Origin: Cinclus cinclus
Lineage: Eukaryota > Chordata > Aves > Passeriformes > Cinclidae
DNA: 64,000 nt
Direction of reading: 5' to 3'
Assembly (NCBI RefSeq): GCF_963662255.1
Contig: NC_085046.1
Location: 134,707,392-134,771,391, forward strand
The notes beneath the pieces were generated by a model, which worked only from the letters and a program-made list of their open reading frames with translations, made no database searches and had not been told where the DNA came from. Both the position numbers and the translations under genes were made by a program. The number at the start of each line of letters is the position of its first letter. The first letter of the stretch is position 1. Shown here piece by piece: positions 1 to 13,039 of the stretch.

Positions 1-2929
1 TGAATTAATACAGTTACTGCACACTCACTGGTGATAGAAACATTCAAAATCCTTGTTAATAAAAACATATGTTGTTAAAAATTACCTATTCTACACATTA
101 GTTTTCCTGATTTCCTTGTACTCTGCTCTCTTAATCTAGATGTCAAGTGGTCAGTGGGCCTTTCAAATTCTTTAGGGAGTACCAATGTAGATTCAGACTT
201 TCAAAACCATTAATTTTTTCTTTGAAAAGAACATAGAATGCATGTAAGTATTGTAAATGGTAGATTTAATTTATTATTCCATACACCTCTTATTTTTTCT
301 TGTCATTTTCTTTTTAATGCAGATATTTTGTAAGACGTTATGAGAGACTATCATGACTGTTTACTGTGGGTTTGGACTGAATTTAAGCAGTCAAGAGCAT
401 CCACTCAACCCACTCAAAGCATTAGTCTTGAGTTTTCATGGAAGGCAGATTTAACCCATATCAATGCACAGTTCCACAAATGCAGGACTTTGATGCAAGG
501 AGGACTGCCATTCTGCTCATGGCAAGTCTGCAGGATCTGCCCTCAGATCAGTACTAAAACCGCTGCAAGATAACGTAAAGTCTTCATAAACAATATTTAA
601 ATAACACCCAGTGTTGCTTTTTATGGTATCAGTAGAGTTAAAAGAAACATACTTTGAGCCTGGACTCAAAAGAGAACTTGTGACAAAATGAAATATAGCC
701 TGCTGAAACCTACTGTAAGCAAATACCACAAGCTGTGCCAAACAATTATGTTAGTTTCACATTAAAAGTAATACCAAGTAGAAAGAGAGGGCTTGCATAT
801 TCGTGTCACCACTGTTTTTAAGTGGTACACCCATGAATAAAGCTAGAAATCATCGGGCAAAAAAAAGGCCATTAAACCATAAACTGTTTATACAAATATC
901 CAGTACAGAAATGAGTTTTAAAGACTTGGTTTTTAATAAGGAAGAAATGGATTTGAGTATGAGTATCAGAACTACTTTCTAATACTATTTAGGAATATTA
1001 GAAACTCTGTTATTTAAGAATTTAGTTTTCATTACAGTTTAATTATGGGTTGGCCCCTCTGATCCTGTTTACATACAGACTCTTCTTTTAACAGAAGTTA
1101 TGGTGTAACATCTGCTCTTTGCAACAAAGCAGCATAGGGGATTAGTGTTCAGTTCATGCCTGGTACACAGCAACTTTAGAGTTTATAAATGGATTTTGGT
1201 GGATACCACTGAAGTGGTAAGGTTATATCTACTTAAAACATCAGGTGAGGGACTTGTGCCAAACGCAAGAACTTGTGGTGTACTCTTGCCCAAATATACC
1301 AAGTTTTGTATGCTGTTGCTAGGTGTGGGATCTCATGCTCCTGTCTCAAGGACCTGATGCAATTTCTGATCAGATACTCCAATCCTTTTGCAAGCAGTCT
1401 GTAACGGTGACCTGACCTTGGCCTGCAGAGAAACTCCAGTCTCCACTGCAGCAGATGAAACTGGGTGTGGCTGGAGAATACAGGGCTTCATAATGAGGGG
1501 GTATTTTATCTTTACAGGTTGCCAGAATACACTGACAGCAGTTTTGACTTCATAGCTGAGTTCAACATTTTAAATAATTCCTTGTTTTTGCCAACTGGGA
1601 ATCTTCACAAAAAGGTTTAGCAATGCTTCAACAGAAATACAGGTACTTCTTGGTTTTGTATTTATGTTTTTCAAAAGTTTGTATATTGGTTTATTTGTTG
1701 CCCCTAATATGTATTGGAAAGCACCTTTCCCTTGGACCTCACAAAACTTCCTTTTCACAGTCTATCACAAATCAAAATTATCTACATGTCACTAATCCTA
1801 CACAGTCTAATCTCAGCAAAATTACTGCATTAGGCTATATTTTTTGTATCATTCAGCAAATCATTCAGCACATTTTCAAGGTTCCCTAATTCATCTTCTC
1901 TCAAGTACTGTACAGTTTCTCCTTCCATCTTCTACTTCAATATGTAAGAAATATTAGTTCAAAGGTCTGAAGCTTGTTTTAATCTAAGATAAGAACATGT
2001 CAGGATTTCAGAAGTTAGTACATTTTTTTGTGCTTTGTAAGGTGGAAACATTCAATGACAGGCAACTAAGATCAGCAGAGGTGATTCAATTAGAATCTCA
2101 TGTTCTGTAGAAATAGGGAGAGTAATTACATCTCCTACTGGTTTTGTATAGTAATATGTCACAAACGCTGTTCATACTCCTGACTTTTTCACAGTCCTTA
2201 GATGAGAGAATGCCTTTTCTAATTTTTCTAAATGATCACTTACGTCTGCTTTTATTGAAGACATTGTGGGTTTTTTCCAGCTTCCTATTAGAAGTCACTA
2301 TTCAGTTCCAAATAGGACTAGAAAATAATACGAACAGTATAAAGTCATATTTGGAATTGTTCCCACTCAGAAAATGCTTTTAGATCAGGAGTGCAACCTC
2401 ATTCAATATTTAAAATAATGGCAATACTAAATAAACCTGAATTCTGTCCTATGGAGTGAAGAAGTTAAATGGTAATTAGGAAGTTTGAGTAATTAGGAAG
2501 TTTGCATGGGAGTTGGTTTAATGTTTCAAATAACAGAATTTTTTTATCATCGTCCTACAGGTTCTGGATCTTGGCAAATTTAATTGTCTTTGTAATAATA
2601 ATAAATGCATTTGAAATGTGCTAAGTGGTAAAATGACATCTTATTCTGTTGCTTCTTATGGGAGTGTTGGAGCAACATGAGAGAAGCCTTGATTCCACAC
2701 AGGCAGTGGTGTGCATGTGCATCCCCCAGGCTGAGCAGAAGCTCAGGCATGTGCTTATCTGGTAAGGCTCAGATTTTTTGTTGCTGAATGTTAACGCATC
2801 AAGTTTCTTCCTATCATCAGGCTGTCTGTGGTTTGGTTTCCTCCTCTGTTGAAGATATCAAATAATAAATATATTCTCTATATGGTAATAGACACTATTC
2901 TAGAAGAAAGAATTTCATCTGTACTTGTA
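1..2929. other. Unassigned AT-rich intergenic or intronic DNA
   Basis: I see no recognisable gene, RNA or mobile element here. The reading frames are short (under 90 codons), stop-rich on both sides and resemble no protein I know. A few short A or T runs occur, for example near 857. It is most simply read as intergenic or intronic sequence; unrecognised old repeats could be hidden in it. Confidence 0.5.
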
Positions 2930-3765
2930 TTGATTCTGGCAGATACATGTCTAACTTGCTCTTAGAAGTCTCCAGCAATGGTTTCCATAATCTCCCCAAC
3001 TATATTACTCTTCCAGTCTTAGTTATCTTTACTTGGTATTTGAACTTTCTGTGCTAAAGTATTAAAGTCATTACTTCTTGTCCTGTACTCCGCAGCCATG
3101 AAGACAGACTGCACTGTTTTTAGCAACTTTTTATGCACATGAATATTTCCCCCTGCTTATCTCAGTTCTTCCTTATTCTGTTCAGCGCATGATTCCTTAA
3201 TTTATTTTCATTTATTCTGCTTAAAACAATCATCTTATTATACTCAGATGATATAACTTGTTAGGATGATTATGAATTCTAACCATTCTTCAAAGCTCTG
3301 ACAGTCCCATTCAGTTTGGAGTTGTCAGCACATTAACAATATAGTCCTTATTTCATTATGTGGGCCACTAAGGGAAATGTTTGCCAGACCCAGGACAGAT
3401 CCCTGCAGACCCTACTGAAGTACACGTTGCCATTTTTGCAATGAAGCATTGATCACTGTCCTCCTGGTATTATTTTGCAACTGGTTTTACATCTAGTAAA
3501 AGATAGTTCCACCTTTATCACATGTCCCTAGTTTGCTTTGAGAATGCACTGTCAGTACAGTGTCACAAGTACTAAAATCAAAATATATGACTTCAGCTGT
3601 TTCTCTCTTACCCACATGCATGTGACCCTGTCAAAAAGGAATTTATATTGGCTCGACATAATTTATTCTTGACTAATCCACATTGACTCTTAGTCATCTC
3701 CTTCTCTGCCATATGCTTGTGGATAGTTTGTAGAAAAATGCTCAATTTGGTTCAGACTGGGAGGG
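2930..3765 (-). mobile_element. Ancient CR1/L3-like LINE fragment, antisense
   Basis: Read on the minus strand, this segment follows the 3' half of old amniote CR1/L3-type LINEs over roughly 0.8 kb. Recognisable blocks are 'TACTTCTTGTCCTGTACTCC' near 3072, 'CCAGACCCAGGACAGATCCC' near 3384, 'CCCTAGTTTGCTTTGAGAATG' near 3525 (first 20 bases diagnostic), and 'TTGACTAATCCACATTGACT' near 3669. The match is diffuse, with many substitutions and small indels and no surviving reading frame, so the copy is much older than the other CR1 pieces in the window. Ends are approximate. The identification is from memory of the family consensus; a repeat-library alignment would settle the exact subfamily. Confidence 0.6.
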
Positions 3766-5534
3766 GAGAGGAACTGAGGTGAGACTGTCACCATGGGTGG
3801 CTGTCAGCTGAATGTCAGTGGATAATACCAGAATAAAACCTGCCTCTTCAGACTCTTCACCCTAGATGCCCTCCGGACTGCAGCAGAGATCCTTGCTGCC
3901 TGGGAGTTTCTAACAGGTTGTGTCTGTGCCAGCCAGCCCTGGTGCCAGGGACTGGTTCCTGGCACATACATTTGATTCCTTGGGATGCTGCTTCATTCTT
4001 CTTAACCTCTTGCATCCCTTTTCAAAACTGAAATCTAGCACAGTTCTCACCAGTGGTAAGCACTTGATTGGCAAGTGATCTTTTTAGTGAAATGAAACTT
4101 GGCAAATGATGTATTCATACTCACTGAATGGTAGACTAACAGTTCAAGTTATTCTCTTATGACTGAAGTCTTCCAAATGTCCATTACATAGCTTTTGTTT
4201 TTCTCTTGTATGAGAGAAATAATTTTGTCTTGAAGTTAAAATCTGTTATCTGATAGCCCTTTTAGAATGAATTTTATTGAAGTGTTGGCTCAACTGCTTA
4301 TTTTCACTAAAATGTGACAGCTTAATAGCTATATTCATCTCACTACATTTTAAAATGACAACTGGTGGATTTTTTTTCCAGAAAGTGAACATGTCGAAGA
4401 TGAGAACAAATGACATAAACCTTTATATATATATTTGCATGCCTTATGTATAATATAATAAATATATTTATCTAGGAATAAGCTTTATATATGTGCTTCT
4501 TAAAAAATAAAATAATCATCAAAATAAATACAATGAAGTTATTTAATTATTCCATACCTCTAGAACAGAAAAAATGAGATAGTCCCCGGATGCTGCTGGC
4601 ACATTCACTGGATGCTCCTGCAAGCAAGTTGCAGCACTGCCAGGCAGGGCATTCTGGGGGAAGGATGTTTGCAAGTCCTGTAGACTCAGACATGATGGGT
4701 AGAAAAGGTGCCTTAGGAAGGTTGTAATTGTTCATTCCCAGAGCTGTAGACTAAAGAAGTAGCCTTGCTGTCTCTTTTCTTCCCTTTTGTGACTGAACCA
4801 ACGATTTATAGTCATTGTCTCCAGTTAGGAATTTGTTCTACCAACTTGATGGAGACCAGGTGACCAAAGTTCCTACATTTGAAAACTCACATGCATTTAA
4901 AAATAAACAAGGATAATTTCAAAAGCAAAACCAAACCAACAACAACAACAAAAAAAGTCAGATGAACTTCAGAAAACAGTTTTCCACAAGTGATAGGGTA
5001 AATTATTAATTCCAGAAAATGCAGTTAGCATTAACAATATGGCAAATAATTCTTTTATTTGCTTTCATGGATATCACATAAAGGTGTTTCTGCTATTAAG
5101 GCTGAAGGACACACATGATTGTAAATGTGGAAGCTTCTGCAAATAAAGCATGGGAGAAGGGATCTTACAGACTCTCTATGCTTGTCATAAATTGTTATTA
5201 GCCTGGATCTTTTGTCTGCCTGAATGCAATGCCATCTTTCTTGTTTTTATTCTTTAATTATTACTGCTGTTTGTCCATTTATGGGATTAGGGGATCATAT
5301 TAACATTTATAAGAGCAGGAACACCACGTACTAGTGTACACGCATCTAAAAATATCAGAAACATTCTGATTTGAAAGGTGAGATAGTGCACTATTTTATC
5401 TGTATACTTCCCTTCCAGGAGACTTCTGTTTCCTAATTCTAGGCTGCAGGCTAAGAAAAATAATAAGTTTGTTTATTTTCAACTTGGGCAAACTATTTGA
5501 TGGATAAGGAGCCTGCTGGATGGCCACAGTTCTA
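3766..5534. other. Unassigned AT-rich DNA
   Basis: No gene or repeat family is recognised. It includes an AT-rich low-complexity patch with TATATA runs around 4420-4480 and a slightly more GC-rich patch at about 4560-4700 with a 62-codon minus-strand frame that resembles nothing known. Nothing functional can be supported. Confidence 0.45.
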
Positions 5535-5801
5535 AACTAAAAGAGAGTAGGTTTGGATTGGACTAAAGGAAAAAGGTCTTTACTGTGAGGGTGGTACTGA
5601 AGAGCTTGCACAGAGAAGCTGTGGATGCCCCATCCATGTATGTGTTCAGGGCCAGGCTGGATGGGGCATCCACAATCCAAAGAGCAATCTGGTCTAGTGG
5701 ACAGTGTCCCTGCCCATGGTAGGGACATCTTTAAAGATCATCTATCCAAATGATGATAGATTTTCCAAACCAAATGATTCTATCATTCTGTGGTTCTATG
5801 A
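5535..5801 (+). mobile_element. CR1 LINE 3' end, sense
   Basis: This is the 3' tail of a bird CR1 retrotransposon. The sequence runs through the conserved blocks 'TCTTTACTGTGAGGGTGG', 'CAGAGAAGCTGTGGATGCCC', 'GTGTTCAGGGCCAGGCTGGA' and 'GTGTCCCTGCCCATGG', and it ends in the degenerate ATTCTATGATTCTATG-type terminus near 5776-5801. CR1 copies are usually 5'-truncated, and this one keeps only about 270 bp. Unusually, the copy carries a perfect 15-bp inverted repeat (5621-5635 with 5659-5673), described under findings. Confidence 0.9.
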
Positions 5802-7257
5802 CTTTATACATAACCTTTAAACTGATACATAGGTGAGACATAAATTCAGATTCAACATTAGAGGATGTTAATGAAATTTTTTTAAAATAACAATTTGTCT
5901 GAACAAAATTCCAGACCTGAAAAGATATGGGTGTTATTTGTCTGCACTTATAATATGTCATTTGAAAGGGATAGAGTGTATACCAACAAGCTTATAATTA
6001 GTAAGGGAATGAATTAAAGAGATGAGATAACAGAAAACATAAGAACATCAATGGACTTTGGTTTGCCTTTTGAGGAAGGAAACTACCGAGAGAGTTCTTT
6101 GCAGACTGTTCTCCTGCACCCTCTCCTGGCTGCTCAAGAGTGGCAAAACAGCCTTGGAAAGTGCCAGGTCTTTTGGGGATGCAGATGACAGACTGCACCT
6201 ACATTTTCAATGGAAAATTAAAGTGGAAATGAAGTGGATGAAAGAAACAAAATTATTTTTCTATTTCCTGTAGGTACCACGAGCCTATTTGCAGGATTGA
6301 AGAGGGGCTGTATTTATCATTTGGGAAATGAAATCCTGCATTTGCAATCTCACATACTTGGACACAGACCCAGACCATCCACCTACAATATGTGGTGAAG
6401 CCACAGTGCTGGTGCTGAAGGAAAGTCACTCCGGTGGGTACAAGGACGTCCACCTCCCCTGTGCCTTCCTGAAAAGTGCATCCAACACTTCCAGTCACTA
6501 AGCACAATGTATCCCAGGGAACACAGTACAGGGCTTTTAGCTGTAGTTCTGGAAGGAGGGGAGCAGTAAAACAAAATCCGTGTACTGTCAAAATTGTTTT
6601 CATGGCTAACTTGAATAATTTCTTCCAAGTATGCAAAACAGGGAAAGAAAGAACATTTTCTAACCAGGTAACCACCTATTTCAGTTGCAGATGTAGTCCT
6701 AAAATGCAATAATTTCATTAGTCTTAAATTTCACTTGATGCGTATGAATGTAAGATGTTATGAAAATAAAGGCAGGGCTCTTAGTATCAGGTCGTTTTGT
6801 GAAAATGTTGACATTCTATATTGTAAAAATGTCTCAAATAAATGGAAGTTAAATGTTTTTCATGCGTTTAAGGTATTTTGGTAAGGATGTTTATACTTAG
6901 AGATGTATAAATTCATAAGAGTAAATGAATAAAAGATTGTATCTGAAAGAAAATATATTTCTGAATGATGATGAAAATATGAGTGATTTTCAAGATTTTG
7001 ATAGCCATTTTCTCATAACAATCAGAATAAGCCAAATGCAAGGCAGTAGTTTATCAGAGATTTGCTATCTTTGATCAGCAGGTATTTCATGAAGGTGCAC
7101 AAAAACAGCTTCACGTTGATAACAAACTCAATGCACACTTCAATACACAGCCAGAGCCGAAGGCCAACATTCACACATGAGCTGACACACGGCGACACCC
7201 TAGTGACAATTTACGGGTTACAGGATTGGTGCCAGTTGCCAGTCGGGGATATTAGAA
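5802..7257. other. Unassigned AT-rich DNA
   Basis: No recognised gene or repeat. A somewhat more GC-rich patch at 6270-6700 contains a 140-codon minus-strand frame (6253-6675), a 111-codon minus-strand frame and a plus-strand frame all overlapping one another. None resembles a known protein, and the overlap of several open frames suggests composition rather than coding. Confidence 0.45.
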
Positions 7258-7467
7258 CCAAAGAATCATGGAATCTCCAAGGCTGGTAAAAGACATCTTG
7301 GATCACCAAGTCCAATCACCAACCCAGCACTGCTACCATTTTCCCCTTTAAACTATGTCCTCAAGTGCCATATTCACATGCTTTTTGAACATTTTCAGGG
7401 ATGGTGACTCCACCACTTCCTCAGGCAGCCTGTTGCAATGCTTTGCCACCCTTTTCATGAAGAAAGT
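7258..7467 (-). mobile_element. CR1 LINE 3' part, antisense (left piece of a split copy)
   Basis: Reverse-oriented CR1: it enters from the element's 3' end ('AATCATGGAATCTCCAAGGC') and continues through the typical antisense blocks 'TTCAGGGATGGTGACTCCACC' (first 20 bases) and 'CAGCCTGTTGCAATGCTTTG'. It stops at 'CATGAAGAAAGT', where an LTR begins at 7468. The CR1 resumes at 7989, so the two pieces are one copy cut by a later insertion. Confidence 0.9.
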
Positions 7468-7988
7468 TGTGGAGGGAGCAGGACCCCTCACAAAGCCACT
7501 TTGGAGAGCTATCTCCTAGATAAGAATTTCTTAGTCAGAGTGACCAGGCCAAGAGACCCTTCTCCTCACTTCAGACCCCCACTTTATCTCCTTGTAAAAC
7601 TATTGAACATATTTCCTCAGCCTCAAACCACTGATTCTTCTGCCAAGCCATGCTTTCCCTATAAAAACCCCTACTTTAACAGGAATGCCACTGTCACTGG
7701 ACACCCTATGCAGAAGAAGACAATAAAGAACTCTGTGGAATCTCTACACAGCGCTTCCCGGTCTCGCATCCCAGCGTTAGCCGAGGTACCTTGCAAGCTA
7801 AGCTGAAATCACTTAGAGCTGAAATCACTAAAAGAGCTGATCGCCTGAAATCCAGGCCTTGCTTGCATATTGGTACCTTTTTGGCTGAGACTGCCTAGAC
7901 TCCAGGACAGGCTGTTCCCTGTGGGACCTCGCTCTCTGGGAAGTCAGGCGGCAGCCAGGGCCCGACCAACCCCCGGCCAGCCGCGACA
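7468..7988 (+). mobile_element. Solo LTR, ERVK-like (6-bp target duplication), inserted into CR1
   Basis: A 521-bp solo LTR that starts TGTGGAGG and ends CCGCGACA, so it has the canonical TG...CA ends. It is flanked by the exact 6-bp direct repeat GAAAGT (7462-7467 and 7989-7994). It carries a TATA box (TATAAAA, 7660-7666) and a polyadenylation signal (AATAAA, 7722-7727) about 60 bp further on, giving a clear U3-R-U5 order on the plus strand. A 6-bp duplication is typical of class II (beta-retrovirus-like, ERVK) elements; the class is inferred from that and not from internal sequence, since no internal region is left. Frames of 122 and 100 codons inside it have no coding meaning. Confidence 0.88.
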
Positions 7989-8112
7989 GAAAGTTTTCCT
8001 GATATTTGATCTAAGTCTCCCCTGGTGCAACTTGAGGCCATTTCCTCTCATCCTGCCACTTGTTACTGGGGAGAAGAGTCTGACACCCAACTCATTTCAA
8101 CAACTTTTTTCG
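7989..8112 (-). mobile_element. CR1 LINE, antisense (right piece of the split copy)
   Basis: The CR1 interrupted at 7467 continues here with 'TTCCTGATATTTGATCTAAG', 'CCCTGGTGCAACTTGAGGCC' and 'CTCATCCTGCCACTTGTTAC', again antisense. The first six bases (GAAAGT) are the second copy of the LTR target duplication. The match fades beyond about 8110. Confidence 0.85.
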
Positions 8113-11100
8113 GAATCATTAAATCCGTCTTCCACTCAGAGTAACAATAGTCATGCACCAATGTCTCCATAGACATGAATTTGACATAAAATCACACCCC
8201 TTGTGCTGTATGAACAATGGGAAAGAAGAATTTTTTCCCCTAATGCATCTATTTCTACTCTTAGAGAAATTACTACTATCTGAATAAGAACAAAAATTGG
8301 TTGGAACTCATTTATCAGTATTCTTTTTGTTTGCCAGCTATTTTTAGGGTTTTAGACATATGACTTTTTTGGCAATTGTGCAGGGGAAGAGAAAGTCCCT
8401 AAAAGATTTACTTACTCCAGTATTAGGCAGACAGGTGCAACTGTCCACCCTGTGAATCACAGAGGGGTCTCAAGGGACAAAGTCAGTGGCAGTGAACCTC
8501 TGCATAAGGACCTTGGCACCCATATCTGCTTTGTGGGCTTCATCAGCGATCCAACCTGTTTGAACTGATGGCTTTTAGTGGGTAAAAACACTTTTTGTTC
8601 TTTTAATAAACTCTGAAATATCCTATGAATTGTGCTAGAAATTTTTTTGCTGATTAAAATGAATGTAATAATTACTTTTATATGAAGAACAAAATATAGA
8701 TAATATCAATTATCTTGATAATCTAGAATGCTGCAAAATTCCTGCAATATTTAATGTTCATTTGCCAAAACATTCAGTTTTTAGACAGAGAATCTACTTT
8801 CAACCCAAATGAAATTTAAGTAAAAATTGTAGTGATATAATTGAATTAATAGAAACATAACTATCAGATTCTATTTTGAGTTTTTTAAAACATAAGAATC
8901 AGATCTTTTATACTTCCCTTCTGAATTCCACGTCTGCATTCAAACCAAATGCACTAACATCTTCCAGAAATACCACAGAAAAGTAGGCCAGGAAAAAATG
9001 CAGTGACACATTCAATTTCACAGAATGTAATGGTATTACAGAAGTTTCCAGACTCAATTTTTATACTAATTCACCGAAGTGCCACTATTTGAGTGACCCA
9101 GTCAGCATAGCACCACTGTAGCTTATATAACTTGAATTAACAATTATTATTTAGGCTCGGAAACAATATAATGAATGATAATTTCAATTCTGTTTTTTAT
9201 TGAGATTTAATAATAAGTTATCTTCCAAATCTTAGTATTCTGCAGATCTATAGTAAAATCTCATTTTATATTTATTGTATCAGAATGCTGAATTCTTTCA
9301 TTTTATAAATTATTTTAAAGAATTTAAAACTAGTTTGCCATTCTGCTGCTCTTCTTTTAGGCAACATGAGCATACAACCTTTGCAATGCACATAAAAGAA
9401 TTTATTTCTTTTTGAGGGAAGCACAGATTCAAGGTTTTGCTGAATATGAACTAGGAGTAGTGGATGCTCTGCTAACAATTAGATAGTGGTTATATATGAA
9501 CATCATTTGCAATTGCTAATCAATTATTATTAGTATTTATATAAAAATCCAAGGTAGATTGGGATCCAATATGTTTTAAATTATTTAGTTTAGAAAGAGA
9601 GAATCTGATGAGAGAAGTAGTGTTTCATACCCATGTGTCTGATTGAATGCTTCTTCAGTATCTAATAGAAGAGGCTGGTTGCCCTTTGTATTTGCCTGCA
9701 TGAATGGGGGAAGGGGCAGTGGAAGTACAGAAAATGAACTTATGAATATAAAAATATGATGTCTCCTGCTTCTTTGTCTATGCTTCAAATTTAGATTCTC
9801 TCACACAAGTGTGTTACTGACACCACCCTGGAGAGCTTCTTGGCTAATTGCCTATTTGGAGATGGAGCATTATTTTGTATGTGGTAGTACCTCCTTTACC
9901 TCAGCTGAGGAGTGGAGCCACAGCCAAGGAAAGGACAACATCTGATAATGCTCAGGTGGAGGTCTCCTAGCCTATTTCCTGTAGCCATTCAATTAGCTGC
10001 AAAATATTATTTAGAGACAGAAAATAGTTGCCTGTATGAACAACTCAGCGCTATTTTCCAAAATTATTTTCCAAGCTATTTGTTGTCTTGAAGATTAAAA
10101 ACTAAGGGTCAAATTCTTTCTGTGAGTAGCGAATGGAACAAATTTGTCCCATTATGTGACAACTTTTCACCAGGGCACTCAGAGTCTCCTAATGTGTTGT
10201 TAGTGGAATTTGAGTCAATTTACCTCTTCTATGCTAATGTTTATTGGTTCATTTTTTCTGCATTTTTTTCTGAATACTCAAAATCTTCATAAACACAAAT
10301 GTAAGGAAAAAGTTTCTTTTGCCAGTTTCTTAATCCATAGCATACACAAATGACACATGATATTTATTAATTGCTTAGCTTGGCATATTTTCAGCATATC
10401 TTAGACAAAAGCAATTATAATTATTTTTTCATAAAAGTGATAATTTTAGTATGGTAATTCCATGAGAAATAGCAAGCTCTAAAGCAAATAACCGGCATTT
10501 GTAATCTTGAAGCCCATTATCATTAGGTGAATTATCTCTTTAACCACCTTTGGTCCAAGAGGATATATTATGTTGCCAGTGATCTTCTTTGTCATTATAC
10601 AAAGCAATTTAATTAAGTTCATAATAAATTCCACCTCTGTTCCCTTACACAGTTTATGTGAATAACGTGATTACTTTATTTTTGCAATATAGAACCTTCA
10701 ATAAAGACAAATGTGTAAAGTCAAATATGTCTCTCTCACTTGTTTTGCAACCCTTATAACAAGTTTTTATTACAGGCTAATGTATTTGCTATGGAGAGAT
10801 CAAAAATTAGTGAATTTCTTAACAGCTCCATAAGCCTGAAACCTAAAGCTGTATTTATTTGTAAAATCAAAAAACACTGAATCCAATGAAATCACTATGG
10901 CTCAGTTCTGAGCATGTTTTCTAAAGTTGCTCTAGGTGCAATGGAAAGTTATAATTTCACAGCCTGATGTGGTGTTCTATTCTACAGTCAGCACGGGCTG
11001 AAAATCAGAGTAGAAACTTCTTACTGTCAAACCTGTGTGTGTGCACAGCTGTACAAAATTACTGTCATGTTCCTTCTTCACAGGTGATGAAGCAAATAAT

Positions 11101-13039
11101 CCATATAGTAAAACTGGTCCTTGAATGCTCCTAATAAAAGAAAGGAGTCAGACACAAATCTTCTGTAATGTAGCAAGCTAAATTGCATTAATTGAGCTAA
11201 AGTGATGAGCTCTATGCTTCTTTATGCTATAGATGCAAAGTCAAAATTATTTGAATTACATCACCCTTCTGCCAGACTAGAAAAGTTCAGCCTGTAATTC
11301 AATTGATAAATTTGAACACTTGTTTCAGTTGCCTTCTTGTATGGAATATTTTGCTTGCATTTTCCTTGAATAAATTAAGATACTTTAGAATCTCTGTATT
11401 ATATTTAACCTTTCTGAAGAGTGAGGATATTTTATGCTTATACACTTATGCACACTGCTTTATTTATTTAATATCTATAGAGATTTAAAATCTAATAATG
11501 TTCTTGAGTGTATAAAAATATTCTGATATTTATAAAATTTGATAAATATAACCAGTGATTCACTATATCCCAGATTATTCAATTTATCATAAGCCCTTCC
11601 ATGCAGAAGATGATGTAAGGTGAACGAGCACATCAACCAGCCATAGCTTTCCAGCACCTGGCGTTGGAATTGGCTGCTTCTCTCAAACGAATGGAGAAGA
11701 GGCTTTCAATCCACAAAGGGTAAGCTTTCTTAAATTATTTCACACTTTTTAGGAGATAAGAAGGCAAATGGAAAATTACTGTGGAAAAAAATGCTGTACA
11801 GTTTCTTATCCTGTGCACTTGAACTCCAAGCGTGGAATTGATGGTGGAGATAAACAGTATCACAGCCTTCCCTGTGGACTGTTGACTGTGAAAGAGAAAA
11901 TTACTGTGAATTATTAGGGGAATTTAAAGCAAATAAGCATGGCAGATCAGATGGAACACCTTTCCCTTCTTAATACCTAGTGTAGTTATTGCTAGAAGCG
12001 ATTTTTTTCTGATCTGATTCTGAGAATCACAAGTTCTGTCTATCAAATACAGATGGAATAAACTTATTTTGTACAATTTCAATGTAAGTAAAAAGAATAT
12101 ACAGAGGACCTCTCCTTAGGTCTTCTGAACAGCAACATATATGTGTGACTTTGTGACAAAAATGAAAATAAAGAATTGAGAGAATATTTTATTTCACAGA
12201 TGTTAGCTATATCAAGGCATCCATTCCTTATAGCATCCAGAACCAAAAACTTGTTTTTACAGAAGCTTCATATGAACTCCTTATATGAGTCAGATAATTC
12301 CAGGAAATTTTAAATGACAGAATGTGTCTCATTTAGTATTTTGGAGTAAAAGCTGGCATTCAATGTCATGTACTTTATTTATGCTGACTTCAGTAGGAGT
12401 GCAGCAGAATGTGAGTGTGGCTCTGTGAAGCACATGGCTGTGGCCATCCTTGGCATAGGGAACTTAAAATATAAATGGATATTCCAGCTTTCATTTTCCT
12501 ATGAAGATAGCACAGAAAAGGAAACCTGGCTATTCATGTATGCAAGCTTATGATAGCAAAAACTAGGGCAGCTGTCTGTGGTGGCGTTGCCTACATTTTA
12601 TTCAAGATCATAGGCTCTTCCCATAAAAATTCATTGCTGTTCCTTTCCACCCTGCAGCACATTTACTAAACATCAAGGAAAAAAGTAACAGTAATGAGCT
12701 TCAGTTTATACTCTCAACAGATCAAGTCAGAGAGAAGATTGTGCACCTCATGCTACTCTTCTGAAATGCACGCTGAGCACCTGAAGAGCTTGGACCCAAA
12801 CACAAAATGATGTGGTACTGCTTGTGAGTCCACACCTCCAAAGGAGAACCATCTGCCTGGGCAGTTAGGCAAAGTTGGGCCTCATGAGTAGAGCACAGCT
12901 GATGCTTTCACTTACGTATTTTGACCTCCTGAGATACTTTGAGTTTAATACTTTGATGTTAAATATCAAGATTTTATAAAAAGAAAAGGATAAAAACAAT
13001 TTTATATCAAATAAACCAGACTAGACCAGACTAAACTTG
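8113..13039. other. Unassigned AT-rich DNA, about 4.9 kb
   Basis: No gene, LTR or LINE is recognised. The sequence is strongly AT-rich with many in-frame stops on both strands; the longest frames are below 70 codons. One small segment, 11655-11719, is flanked by plausible splice signals (see findings). No RNA gene or satellite was seen. Confidence 0.45.

Noticed and set aside
6253..6718. 140- and 111-codon minus-strand frames, with a plus-strand polyadenylation-like AATAAA downstream near 6763
   Set aside because: Mutually overlapping frames and no known similarity; I considered a last exon but found nothing to support it.
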